A DNA stretch of 64,000 nucleotides from Sunxiuqinia elliptica (GCF_900113005.1 NZ_FONW01000001.1:1010996-1074995), one strand, 5' to 3'. Shown: positions 46,914-55,401, counted from the stretch's first letter. Numbers and translations: made by a program. The notes: generated from the sequence alone by a model not told the origin.

Positions 46914-47444
46914 TTATCCATTTAGTTGTTTTTTACATTTTGGGCAGAACGACCAATTCTTCTGATCAATATCTTCAACATAGGTGCTTGAGCGCATAAC
47001 GCAGGTAGGATTTGGGCAGTGGATGAGTCCAAATGCATGTCCCAGCTCATGAATAACTTCTTTTCGCAGACGGTCAATAAAAATCGACTCGTTGGGCGCA
47101 ATCCCATAACGTTCATTGCGTAGGCGGTAGGCAGAGGCAATGCCGCAGCGGCCGTTTAAAAAAGCTTGACCAAAAATGAAGGTTAGAATAGGAATGTAGA
47201 GGTCAACATTGAAAACAGCGAGTGTTTTGGCTTGATCTGAAGCAAATTGAAGGTTGATATCTTGAAGCAGGCTATTCCCATTGTATTGTCGCCTTGAAGG
47301 ATCAAAATAAAGACTTAAATCAAGGTAGCCTTCTCGGAGAATAACGGGAATTTGAAACTCCCGCTCGACGTCATACTTAATTTCATCAAGAAATCGTTTC
47401 TCGAAATAACCAAAGGAAATTAATGTAATGGTTTCCGGCTTCAT
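46914..47444 (-). CDS. archaemetzincin-type zinc metallopeptidase
   Basis: 176 residues. It has the complete archaemetzincin signature: HELGHAFGLIHC, then four residues and CVM, and a CPKC pair 18-20 residues later, giving the catalytic HExxHxxGxxH site plus a structural four-Cys zinc site. The Met of the turn is in CVMRS. Length is typical. No signal peptide, so cytoplasmic. Substrate unknown; in the family, human AMZ and archaeal members show weak peptidase activity. Convergent with the LytTR regulator gene, 29 bases apart. Confidence 0.9.
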   Translation of the reverse strand: MKPETITLISFGYFEKRFLDEIKYDVEREFQIPVILREGYLDLSLYFDPSRRQYNGNSLLQDINLQFASDQAKTLAVFNVDLYIPILTFIFGQAFLNGRCGIASAYRLRNERYGIAPNESIFIDRLRKEVIHELGHAFGLIHCPNPTCVMRSSTYVEDIDQKNWSFCPKCKKQLNG

Positions 47445-47522
47445 GTAGCGGTCGATTTAAATATCAATCAGTTGTTTTGGTCCGAAATCAAAAATGATGA
47501 CCTTATTTGAGCCAATTGGCAA

Positions 47523-48863
47523 TTACTTACTTTGCTTGAGTTGATATTTTTTAATCTTGTTATACAGAGTTACTCGATCCACTTTCAACGCTTTGGCAGA
47601 GGCGGAGATGTTCCAATTGTATTTGTTAAGGATCTGAAGAATATGATGTTTTTCGAGGTCGTTTAAACTTTCAAATGAAGGGTTTGCTTCGGGGCGGTCG
47701 ATAGGAAGGTCTTTTAAGGTAATTTTCTTGCCGTTGCCAATAACAATGGCTCGTTCAATCATATTTTCCAATTCGCGGATGTTGCCGGGGAAAGGGAATT
47801 CTTCCAATCGTTTTAGTGCAGCTGGCTCAATAGCCATTAGTGCACGGTTCATGGTGCTACAGTATTTTTTAATGAAATAGTTGACGAGTAGTGGAATATC
47901 GTCAATGCGCTCACGTAGAGGAGGAACTTTGATGTTTACTACATTGAGCCGATAGTAGAGATCCTCACGGAAGACGCCGTTATCGACCATGGTTTTTAGG
48001 TCCCGGTTGGTGGCACAAATCACCCGAAAGTCAGATTTTATTTCCTTATTTCCTCCAACGCGCACAAAGCTTTTACTCTCGAGCACTCGTAGCAACTCGA
48101 TTTGCATTTTCGGTGAAATGGTTGCAATCTCATCCAAAAAGATGGTGCCGTTATTGGCCATTTCAAAACGTCCTTTCCGATTGTAGACCGCGCCAGTAAA
48201 AGCGCCTTTTTCGTGCCCAAATAGTTCACTTTCAAGTAAGCTCTCGGATAAGGCACCGCAATGAACACTCACCAATGGGAAGTATCTGCGAGGTGAGTTT
48301 GCATGAATGGCCCGAGCCACCAATTCTTTTCCTGTACCACTTTCGCCGGTGATAATTACTGACGCGTTGGATTGTGCTACACTCTCAATTTCACGGAACA
48401 CTTGATTCATCGCCTCACTTTCACCAATCAGATCTTCCACATTTTCCAGAGAAACCACCTTCTCTTTCAAAATTTCATTTTCCCCCATGAGGGCAATTTG
48501 TTTCGATGCATTTCGGATGAGGTGTGATAAGTCGTCAGGATCGAAAGGTTTGGTCACGTAGTCAAACGCACCGTCTTTAAGGGCTTGAACGGCTGTTTCA
48601 ACGGTTGCAAAAGCAGTCATCATAATGACGATGGCATCTTGCTGAATGGCTTTGATACGCTTTAACATCTCCAGTCCATCCATGCCTGGCATTTTGATGT
48701 CGGCCAGAATGATATCAAAACTTTCAGCCTCTAACCGATTTAAAGCAACTTTGGCATCTTCAGCACAGCCTACCCGATAGCCATCTTCAATAAACCAATT
48801 GTAGAGAGAGTCCCGTACGGAATTTTCATCGTCAACAACAAGTATGGAAATTTTTTGTGTCAT
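47523..48863 (-). CDS. NtrC-family sigma-54-dependent response regulator
   Basis: 446 residues: receiver domain (about 1-120, Asp in ILADIKMPGMDG), AAA+ sigma-54 activation domain (about 140-370) with Walker A GESGTGKE, the sigma-54-contacting GAFTGA in LFGHEKGAFTGAVY, and the Arg finger region PLRERIDDIP, then a Fis-type helix-turn-helix (WNISASAKALKVDRVTLYNKIKKY). It follows the kinase gene by 12 bases. Likely activates the adjacent redox operon, where a sigma-54-like element is found. Confidence 0.96.
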   Translation of the reverse strand: MTQKISILVVDDENSVRDSLYNWFIEDGYRVGCAEDAKVALNRLEAESFDIILADIKMPGMDGLEMLKRIKAIQQDAIVIMMTAFATVETAVQALKDGAFDYVTKPFDPDDLSHLIRNASKQIALMGENEILKEKVVSLENVEDLIGESEAMNQVFREIESVAQSNASVIITGESGTGKELVARAIHANSPRRYFPLVSVHCGALSESLLESELFGHEKGAFTGAVYNRKGRFEMANNGTIFLDEIATISPKMQIELLRVLESKSFVRVGGNKEIKSDFRVICATNRDLKTMVDNGVFREDLYYRLNVVNIKVPPLRERIDDIPLLVNYFIKKYCSTMNRALMAIEPAALKRLEEFPFPGNIRELENMIERAIVIGNGKKITLKDLPIDRPEANPSFESLNDLEKHHILQILNKYNWNISASAKALKVDRVTLYNKIKKYQLKQSK

Positions 48864-48875
48864 GATTTGGCTGAA

Positions 48876-50546
48876 TTAAGTCTTTAATAATGGTAGGGTG
48901 ATTGCAATGGTTGTTCCTTTTCCTGGTTGCGATTTGGCTTCCGTTTTTCCCTTATGACTTTGGATAATGCCATGAACAATAGATAAGCCAAGACCTGTGC
49001 CGCTCGCTTTTTCTTTTGTCGAAAAGAAAGGTTCAAACACATAAGGTAGATCTGCTTCAGCAATTCCAATGCCGTTGTCTATGATTTCAATTTGGATATG
49101 GTCGGAGTTTGGATTATGTGTACGAAGTGTGATTTCTCCATTTTCTCCGACGGCTTCTGAGGCATTGACTAAAATAGCCATGCAGGCTTGTTTTATTTGA
49201 TTGGGACTACAAAATATTTGATCATGCTTAGCAGACAAATCGGTTAAAAAGTGAATGTTGGCAATCTTCATGGGGTGACTCATCAGTGTTGCTGTATCGC
49301 TTAATATTTTATGGAGATGTTTGGCTTCAAATCCTTCCTGGTCTTTTTTGGAGAAGTCGAGTAAGCCTTTTACGATATCGCCACAACGCTTGGTTTCGCT
49401 TTCAATCAGTTTCAGGTGTTTTAGCATGTTGTTTACCTTGGTCTGATCGAGCGCGGGATTGCTTAGCTGTTTGTAGATGAGTTTGGTATAGATTAATATC
49501 CCGGATAATGGGTTGTTAATTTCGTGTGCAACTGATAAGGAGAGCTTGCCTAAGGAAGCAATACGTTCAATATTAATTAATTCGTTCTGCGCTTGTCCCA
49601 ACTCTTCCGATTTCTTTTGGACTTTGTATTCCAGTTGTTGCGACCAATTCTGGAGCTCGGTATTGGCAGTGTGCAGGTTGTCTAGCATCTCGTTGAACGC
49701 GTAGGAAACCATGCGCATATCCGAGAGCGAATTAGGCTTGATTCTAAGACGAGTGTTTTTGTCGCCTTTGGCTACCTTTTCTGCCGCACGAATAATCTCG
49801 TTTAGCGGGTTTTTAATTTTTTTGTTAGTGAAGAGAATGAGAAACAGGATGAACAGAATTGTCATCAAGGTGGCCATGAGGAAAAAGTCGGTGGTCGATT
49901 CTTGTAGGGCGCTATCTAGTTTTTCAAGTGGCATCTTGATGATAAGCGAGCCGAGGATCTTTTGATCGGCACTATGTGCGTGACACGCTGCTGTGTGGCA
50001 GGATGGAGCATTGAGGATGGGTGATTTAATCATTAAGTTCCGGACACTATCGTTGTCTGGATTCATGATACACTCACTCTTGGCTTCAATGATTCGGTAT
50101 GATTTTTCTTCTGCCGAAAACATTTGGGAGAAATCGACATGGCAGCTAATACAATCGGGATCGCTATGGTTGGCTGATTTGGCTGAAATGGAAGTGTAGG
50201 CCAAGTTGTTGTTGGCATCGTACATACTCACATTGTCGATCCCCGACATGTTGTTTATCAGGTCCAAGGTTCGTTGGAGTGATGCCTGGTCGTTTTTAAG
50301 CATGGCGTCATAGAGGGCTCCTTCTACCAAAAAACTGATGTTGTTTCCGTTTTCGCTGATCACGGACTTCATGTAGGTTTCATTTACCGACCGGAATATG
50401 ATGCCGAAAGAGACGAAGAGGAAAAAAGAGGAAATTGCAATGATAAAGATTACTCGTCCATAAATGGAAGATCTAAATTTGACATAACCATTAACTAGGG
50501 GGCTGCCAACGCGTTGCTTTTGTTCTATTTTTTTTAACCAGGGCAT
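48876..50546 (-). CDS. membrane histidine kinase with c-type heme motif in its sensor domain
   Basis: 556 residues. Membrane helices at about 30-52 and 220-240 enclose a periplasmic domain of some 165 residues. This holds a c-heme motif CISCH (Cys132, Cys135, His136) and a second, wider CHTAACH (Cys183, Cys188, His189), both likely heme or metal sites. A HAMP domain follows (about 243-295), a coiled coil, then HisKA with AHEINNPLSG and an HATPase domain with NASEAVGENG, DNGIGI and GTGLGLSIV. Expected to sense redox state or a gaseous ligand. Pair with the NtrC regulator. Confidence 0.9.
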   Translation of the reverse strand: MPWLKKIEQKQRVGSPLVNGYVKFRSSIYGRVIFIIAISSFFLFVSFGIIFRSVNETYMKSVISENGNNISFLVEGALYDAMLKNDQASLQRTLDLINNMSGIDNVSMYDANNNLAYTSISAKSANHSDPDCISCHVDFSQMFSAEEKSYRIIEAKSECIMNPDNDSVRNLMIKSPILNAPSCHTAACHAHSADQKILGSLIIKMPLEKLDSALQESTTDFFLMATLMTILFILFLILFTNKKIKNPLNEIIRAAEKVAKGDKNTRLRIKPNSLSDMRMVSYAFNEMLDNLHTANTELQNWSQQLEYKVQKKSEELGQAQNELINIERIASLGKLSLSVAHEINNPLSGILIYTKLIYKQLSNPALDQTKVNNMLKHLKLIESETKRCGDIVKGLLDFSKKDQEGFEAKHLHKILSDTATLMSHPMKIANIHFLTDLSAKHDQIFCSPNQIKQACMAILVNASEAVGENGEITLRTHNPNSDHIQIEIIDNGIGIAEADLPYVFEPFFSTKEKASGTGLGLSIVHGIIQSHKGKTEAKSQPGKGTTIAITLPLLKT

Positions 50547-50746
50547 AGAGCAGGTTAATGATTGTTAGTAGAACGAAGTTAGTTTAAAATTGAGATCAGA
50601 TTAAATTCTGGGTTTTGTTTTATAACATAAAATAGTGAAATCCAGACTTCTCTATTATCAGAAATGGCTGAGACAACATGCAGGCACATTGCCTCAGATC
50701 CATTTCTTTTATGAAGCACTAAGGCTTAAGCGTATCATGTTTATTG
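50547..50746. other. 200-base gap between the GcvH-like gene and the kinase gene
   Basis: Contains a large hairpin, AGAAATGGCTGAG paired with CTCAG-AT-CCATTTCT (50660-50707, two-base bulge), with no U-run on the minus strand. It may separate or process the transcript between the structural and regulatory genes. A plus-strand frame over this area is a shadow. Confidence 0.5.
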
Positions 50747-51457
50747 TCAAGTCAGAAATTGCTCCTGAAAGTCTTGCCAAACTTCGGGAGGTAATTCTGC
50801 CATCGGATGTTCTACCAGTTCTCCTCCGTCTTGTAAAACAACCTGGCTCGGATCAGGCAGGTGTTGATTTACTGAGATAGAAAGGAAATCTTTAAAACGA
50901 ATCAGTTCCTGGGCAGCCCATTTGCTTGCATCTTCGGCTAAAAAATGCGTGTTGGTATCGGCTTTCCATGCAGTGGGTTTGATTTGGTAGATCCAGCCTT
51001 GGCGATAGGGATCTTCGCGCATCAGTTCAGGCTCTTCGGTTAGCAACTCATTGGCTTGCTGGATTACGCCAGAGATTGGAGAGAAGATGTGCAGACTTTT
51101 TCCATGATGATTGATCTGGGTTAACAATTCACCTTTTTTGACCTTTTGGCCTGGTTGTTTTAGATGTGTGATATTTACTTCTCCAGTTAGGTGGAGCAGT
51201 AAATCGTCAAGCCCAACTTTAGCAAGTCCATTCCGTTCAAGAAAAGTCCAGCTGTGAAACTTGCTGAAAAAGATCCCGTGAGGAATGCGTAAAGCTTTGG
51301 AGGTAATCAACCTGCTGGATAGTTGCCCTTGTTCGGGCGATTTTGACTTTCTTGTCAATAGACTCCAGAAAGGAATCAGTAGAAGAAAGAAGCCAATAAT
51401 GGCAAGGTATTCGATTCCCTTCGTTGCAAAGATATTGGTGTATGTAAATCCGTCCAT
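50747..51457 (-). CDS. membrane-anchored GcvH-like protein
   Basis: 236 residues. One helix at about 15-34, followed by RKSK, so the rest should be cytoplasmic. Residues 65-165 follow glycine-cleavage H protein: HSWTFLERNGLAKVGLDDLLLHLTG in pattern, KVKKGELLTQ, a hairpin HHGKSLHIF, SPISGVI and DPYRQGWIYQIKP. The candidate lipoyl Lys120 is ten residues before the SG of SPISG, where the lipoylated Lys of GcvH lies eleven residues before it. A C-terminal extension ends with LQDGGE and LPPEVWQDFQ, also found at the end of the larger fusion protein. Last gene of the structural operon. Confidence 0.85.
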   Translation of the reverse strand: MDGFTYTNIFATKGIEYLAIIGFFLLLIPFWSLLTRKSKSPEQGQLSSRLITSKALRIPHGIFFSKFHSWTFLERNGLAKVGLDDLLLHLTGEVNITHLKQPGQKVKKGELLTQINHHGKSLHIFSPISGVIQQANELLTEEPELMREDPYRQGWIYQIKPTAWKADTNTHFLAEDASKWAAQELIRFKDFLSISVNQHLPDPSQVVLQDGGELVEHPMAELPPEVWQDFQEQFLT

Positions 51458-51497
51458 AATGATGTGTTTTGCTTGTTAATTTCGGCTTTTCAATAAT

Positions 51498-52730
51498 TTA
51501 GGGTTTCGTGTGCTGAGCCCAGCGGGGAGATTCACTAAGGACAGGCATACGACTGATAACCCAGCGAAAAATCCAAATCTGGATGAGAATGATACTTACA
51601 CTAACAACCACTTCCATCCACGAAGGAATGTAGTGTGTGGCAGCATCCCAGCGGAAAGCGATGATTGACACATTCAAGCGATTTAGAATAATACCAAGAA
51701 TGGTAATGATCGCAGCGATTCGGCTTAGCAAGATATTTGATGTTCGGGATGCGTAGAAAAAGAGAGCCATTGGGAGTAATACAAAGCCAAGCATTTCAAG
51801 AAGGAACCAGTAGCCCATTGGCGTATTGAGTAGGTTCCAATGCTGGCCGTGAATGAAAACCAGAAATTGCATGGCTAGGTAGGCAAACATGGAAAAGGCA
51901 CAGATTTTCGAGAGGCTTTGTACTAGGTTGTTGCGGGCTTCGTGGTTTTTAGGGCTGATTTTTTGGAAGAATACGCGCTGGCTAATTGATCCTTCAAAAA
52001 TGACCATGGACAATCCTGCAAAAACGCTGGATACTAAAAATAGAATTGGAATAAACTCATTGGACCACAAAGGATGAATCTTTTGGCTGGCCATGAGAAA
52101 TAGTGCTCCCAAGCCAGATTGATGCAAAGTTGAAAGTGTTATTCCGAAAATAACTGCTCCCAGTGTCAGGCCAGAGAGTAACTTGTGGGCACGGCGTGAG
52201 CCTAGCCATTCGGCAATCGCTGGCGAGAATTCAATTAATTGAGCAACAATGTAGAGCAGGAAATGCCAAGCGACCAGAAATAAGACCGAGCTGGCTCCAA
52301 AGCTGTTCCCAATAATCGGATTAAAAATGTTCCACGGTTTACCTAAGTCGAGTACCAGTGCTCCGGCATAAAATAGGTAGGCCAGAAATCCGTTTAGCAC
52401 GGTTACCCGGACAATGGAATGAAATTTATCGACCTTCAAAATATAAACAATGAAGGTGAGGACATAAGCCCCGCCAGCAAATGCGACACCGGTGACAACA
52501 TTGAAGCCTTTCCAGAGCCCCCAAGGGATTTCTTGGTTGACGTTGGACACGGATTCGAGCCCTTGTGTAAAACGAATGATAATGAGGACTACTCCCGCCA
52601 GAATGATGGGAATGGAAATCAAGTTGAATGGTGTTAACCATTTCCCGCGGGGTTTTAGTTCACTCATTAAAAATTGCCAGCTCGATTGATTCCTGGTTGC
52701 TTTCGAAATGGGAAGTATTGGGCTAGTCAT
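51498..52730 (-). CDS. NrfD/HybB-type quinone-interacting membrane subunit
   Basis: 410 residues with nine or ten membrane helices over nearly the full length. It resembles HybB-type NrfD/PsrC proteins, the integral subunit that exchanges electrons between a periplasmic ferredoxin-like subunit and the quinone pool. It begins just inside the end of the ferredoxin gene (8-base overlap), the usual hybA-hybB order. No hydrogenase subunit follows. Menaquinone is the likely partner, given the men genes in the window. Confidence 0.88.
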   Translation of the reverse strand: MTSPILPISKATRNQSSWQFLMSELKPRGKWLTPFNLISIPIILAGVVLIIIRFTQGLESVSNVNQEIPWGLWKGFNVVTGVAFAGGAYVLTFIVYILKVDKFHSIVRVTVLNGFLAYLFYAGALVLDLGKPWNIFNPIIGNSFGASSVLFLVAWHFLLYIVAQLIEFSPAIAEWLGSRRAHKLLSGLTLGAVIFGITLSTLHQSGLGALFLMASQKIHPLWSNEFIPILFLVSSVFAGLSMVIFEGSISQRVFFQKISPKNHEARNNLVQSLSKICAFSMFAYLAMQFLVFIHGQHWNLLNTPMGYWFLLEMLGFVLLPMALFFYASRTSNILLSRIAAIITILGIILNRLNVSIIAFRWDAATHYIPSWMEVVVSVSIILIQIWIFRWVISRMPVLSESPRWAQHTKP

Positions 52731-53589
52731 AATTTTCGTCTTTCGTTTTTTTAGATTTTGTAGCTTCGTGGATTCCTAGAAGCAGCGTAGGTACTAGTAT
52801 AAAGACAGAAGGTACACTGTATAGAAAGCTTTTGGTTAAAGCGGGGTACGATGAATCTTGGATGCGTTTGTCGAAACCTAATTCATCTGGTGTTACCGGA
52901 GCAAGATAGAGGTAGCCGGTGCCGCCGGCAACTTCTTTTCCATAAATCGAATCGAGATACAGTTCAGGGATTTCTGTAATTCGGCGACGGGCTTCAGTTA
53001 GTAGCTCCTGACGGGTTCCAAAGAAAAGCGCATCGCCGCAGGTTTCAACGCAAACTGGCTTTTTACCCTCGATGATCCGGTCATAGCACATGTCGCATTT
53101 CTGAATTTTTGGATTGGTGCTTCCATATTCAAATTTAGGAACATCAAAAGGGCAAGAGATCATGCAATAGCGACATCCCATACATTTATTTTCTCGCCAA
53201 ATAACAGGCCCTTCTTTGGTTTTATACATTGCTTGAGTGAGGCAAGCCGCAGCACAAGCAGGTTCGTCACAGTGCATGCATTGGTTGCGTACGTAGACTT
53301 CGCCTTGAGAGGTTTCATAACTGTTGATCACACAACGTTGGTTTTCGCTGGTTTTTCGCAGTATTCCTTTTTCGGGCTTGTCTGTTGGTTCGGGAAGCCC
53401 GTGTGCTTTGGCGCAGGCTTTTTCGCAGGCTTGGCATCCGATGCAGATACTTGAATCATACAGAATGCCGTAAAATTCGGAATCATGCTCGTCTGTCTCT
53501 GCTTTTGGGGCTCCCGAAGCTCTGACACCGATGATGCTCATGCTTGTTATTGCAATACTTTTGAAGAATTTTCGACGATCAATTGTCAT
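52723..53589 (-). CDS. Tat-exported four-cluster ferredoxin, HybA type
   Basis: 288 residues. Tat signal with RRKFFK (residues 5-10). Four cysteine groups for 4Fe-4S clusters: CIGCQACEKAC, CMHCDEPACAAAC, CMGCRYCMISC and CDMCYDR with CVETC. A C-terminal helix (about 252-272) should anchor it in the membrane on the periplasmic side, as in HybA. Passes electrons to or from the NrfD-type subunit. Starts 45 bases after the fusion gene. Confidence 0.93.
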   Translation of the reverse strand: MTIDRRKFFKSIAITSMSIIGVRASGAPKAETDEHDSEFYGILYDSSICIGCQACEKACAKAHGLPEPTDKPEKGILRKTSENQRCVINSYETSQGEVYVRNQCMHCDEPACAAACLTQAMYKTKEGPVIWRENKCMGCRYCMISCPFDVPKFEYGSTNPKIQKCDMCYDRIIEGKKPVCVETCGDALFFGTRQELLTEARRRITEIPELYLDSIYGKEVAGGTGYLYLAPVTPDELGFDKRIQDSSYPALTKSFLYSVPSVFILVPTLLLGIHEATKSKKTKDENYD

Positions 53590-53634
53590 AACTCAATTTT
53601 TAGGTTGGTGATTATGCGTGCTTCGAAATAACGT

Positions 53635-55299
53635 TTACCGAGCGGAGTCGATGAACTTGGTTTGAAAATCATCCCAAATTTCAGGAGCGAGATCACCCAG
53701 TATTTGGTCGGTAATTTCTCCGCCATCTTGGAGGATCAAGTGGTCGAAAACCATGCTATTGGCGTTTGCTGCATGAGCCAGAAAGTCTTTTAGCCGAGTG
53801 AATTCATCTTCAAGCCATTCTCTATAAGTGCTGGAGCGAAATAACAAGCGAACTTCTCGGTCCCAGTTAAGAGGTTCAATTTGGTACACCCAGCCATCGG
53901 CATAGGGACTTGTGTTCAATTGCGTTGGAGAGTCAAGCAATGATTGGTTTTGAGCTTTTATTATGCCGGAAACAGGTGTGTAAATTTCCAGTTGCTTGCC
54001 TTCGCGGATGATGGTTAGAATTTTCTCGCCTTTGTGGACTTTCGTCCCGGCCTTTTTAAGTTTTACTTGCGTTAATGGTCCGGTTAGGTGCTGCAAAAAA
54101 TCATCGATCCCAACTTTAACGAAGCCGTCGCGTTCCATAAACGCCCAAGTGTGACTTTTGTCGTAAAACAAGCCCGCAGGAGACTCAATTGAGCTCTCGT
54201 TCATTGCAGGAGTCATGCCGAGATCTTCGCTGTCAATGGTTGGCAGCTTTTTGCGTTTGGAACGAGAAAAACGATAAATAGCAAGAATAATAATCACAAA
54301 GGTTCCTGGAAGTAGCCATCCTAGGGGAAGACCACTTGTGGAGCCCGACAGATTAATAGGCTCGCTGAGAGGAGTTAAAATTTGAGTATTGCCTGTTTTA
54401 GCTCGGCTGGAGAGGGGGCTGTAGCCTGATGCTGCCAATAATTCTTGCCCGCTACCATTGAGCCAGTTTAAGAACTCTAAAGCGTTTTGCTGGCTTGGTT
54501 GGGAGCTAGCCACTGCATAAACTTTTCCACTAAGTTCGCGGGGGTATTTGCCTAGCCAGACGCCACGGCTCAGGGCTTCTGGATTTTGGTAAATATCCTC
54601 AAACTGATCCAGGCGTCCGTTTCTGTTTTTGTCAATTGGCAAAATGCTAATTTGCTCATTGAATGTTTTGCTGTCGGTGTTGATGAGGTCAACAAGTTTG
54701 CAGAAACCAATTGAGTAGATGTTTTCTTGTACTGTTTGAATGAGCTCCTTGGGGGATGAGAGTTTTGTCGCCAAAATGGCATCTTTATCCAAGTTGGTGT
54801 AGTTTGCAATTTTGGTTAAAAGTTCCTCATTGTCTGTGAGATACATTGTGAAGGGTGCGTTAGCTGTGCTGCCTAAAACTTGCTCCCAGTTAGGGAGCTC
54901 AGAAGCAGCTAAAAGGGCCAGACTTTTTGCATGAATTCCTTGTTGTTGGATTTCCTGAAGCAGGGGATTGTTCGAGCTGGTAATTGGCACAATAACATCA
55001 TGACCAATGACCATCTGCCAGTTCAATGCATCAGAGCTTAATTGAGCTTGAGTTGTTAGGTAGAGTTGTCCCTCAGCCAATGCCATTTCAGAAGTCATTT
55101 TGCTGATGGTGACTTTTTTGTTTGGATATTGACTTTCATAGCTGGCTGCCCAGTTGGTTGTCAGATCTATGAGTTCCGGAGAGCAGAATAGTTCTAAACC
55201 TGTCTTTTCTGCTGGCTGATCATTTTCAGCGATGCTGAAGCTAGTCAGGCTAAGCAGAAAGAAAGGTAGCGTTAAAAAAAATGTTAGAAAGGTTTTCAT
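53635..55299 (-). CDS. PstS-like periplasmic domain fused by a membrane helix to a GcvH-like domain
   Basis: 554 residues. Signal peptide 1-24. Residues about 34-300 resemble a PstS-type (PBP-like) substrate-binding domain and contain a calcium-loop-like DKNRNGRLDQFE (223-234). A membrane helix at 324-343 ends in RSKRKK, placing the rest in the cytoplasm. Residues 376-480 form a GcvH-like domain: HTWAFMERDGFVKVG, KVHKGEKIL, hairpin REGKQLEIY, TPVSGII and SPYADGW. Lys435 is again one residue off the GcvH lipoyl position. The tail carries LQDGGE and LAPEIWDDFQ, as in the smaller protein. First gene of the operon, with a sigma-54-like element upstream. Confidence 0.85.
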   Translation of the reverse strand: MKTFLTFFLTLPFFLLSLTSFSIAENDQPAEKTGLELFCSPELIDLTTNWAASYESQYPNKKVTISKMTSEMALAEGQLYLTTQAQLSSDALNWQMVIGHDVIVPITSSNNPLLQEIQQQGIHAKSLALLAASELPNWEQVLGSTANAPFTMYLTDNEELLTKIANYTNLDKDAILATKLSSPKELIQTVQENIYSIGFCKLVDLINTDSKTFNEQISILPIDKNRNGRLDQFEDIYQNPEALSRGVWLGKYPRELSGKVYAVASSQPSQQNALEFLNWLNGSGQELLAASGYSPLSSRAKTGNTQILTPLSEPINLSGSTSGLPLGWLLPGTFVIIILAIYRFSRSKRKKLPTIDSEDLGMTPAMNESSIESPAGLFYDKSHTWAFMERDGFVKVGIDDFLQHLTGPLTQVKLKKAGTKVHKGEKILTIIREGKQLEIYTPVSGIIKAQNQSLLDSPTQLNTSPYADGWVYQIEPLNWDREVRLLFRSSTYREWLEDEFTRLKDFLAHAANANSMVFDHLILQDGGEITDQILGDLAPEIWDDFQTKFIDSAR

Positions 55300-55386
55300 A
55301 CGATTTGATATTAAGTACGGTTTTTAAATCTGATTAATCTTAATGTGTTGATAATTAGAGCGTAATTTGAGTCTGTTAGGTGCTTG

Positions 55387-55401
55387 CCAAATAGGATGCC
55401 A
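55387..55401 (-). promoter_or_regulatory. candidate sigma-54 promoter of the redox operon
   Basis: On the minus strand: TGGCATC, CTAT, TTGG. Consensus is TGGCACG-N4-TTGC, so -24 is well matched and -12 has G for C, at the correct spacing. It lies 88 bases upstream of the ATG at 55299. The linked NtrC-type activator makes it credible. Confidence 0.4.

Noticed and set aside
50635-50880. 81-codon plus-strand frame with a Bacteroidota-looking start
   Set aside because: Its second half overlaps the well-supported GcvH-like gene on the other strand and the first half spans the intergenic hairpin.
50747-55299. Glycine cleavage system locus
   Set aside because: No P or T protein genes are present, the GcvH-like proteins are membrane-anchored, and their candidate lysine is out of register.
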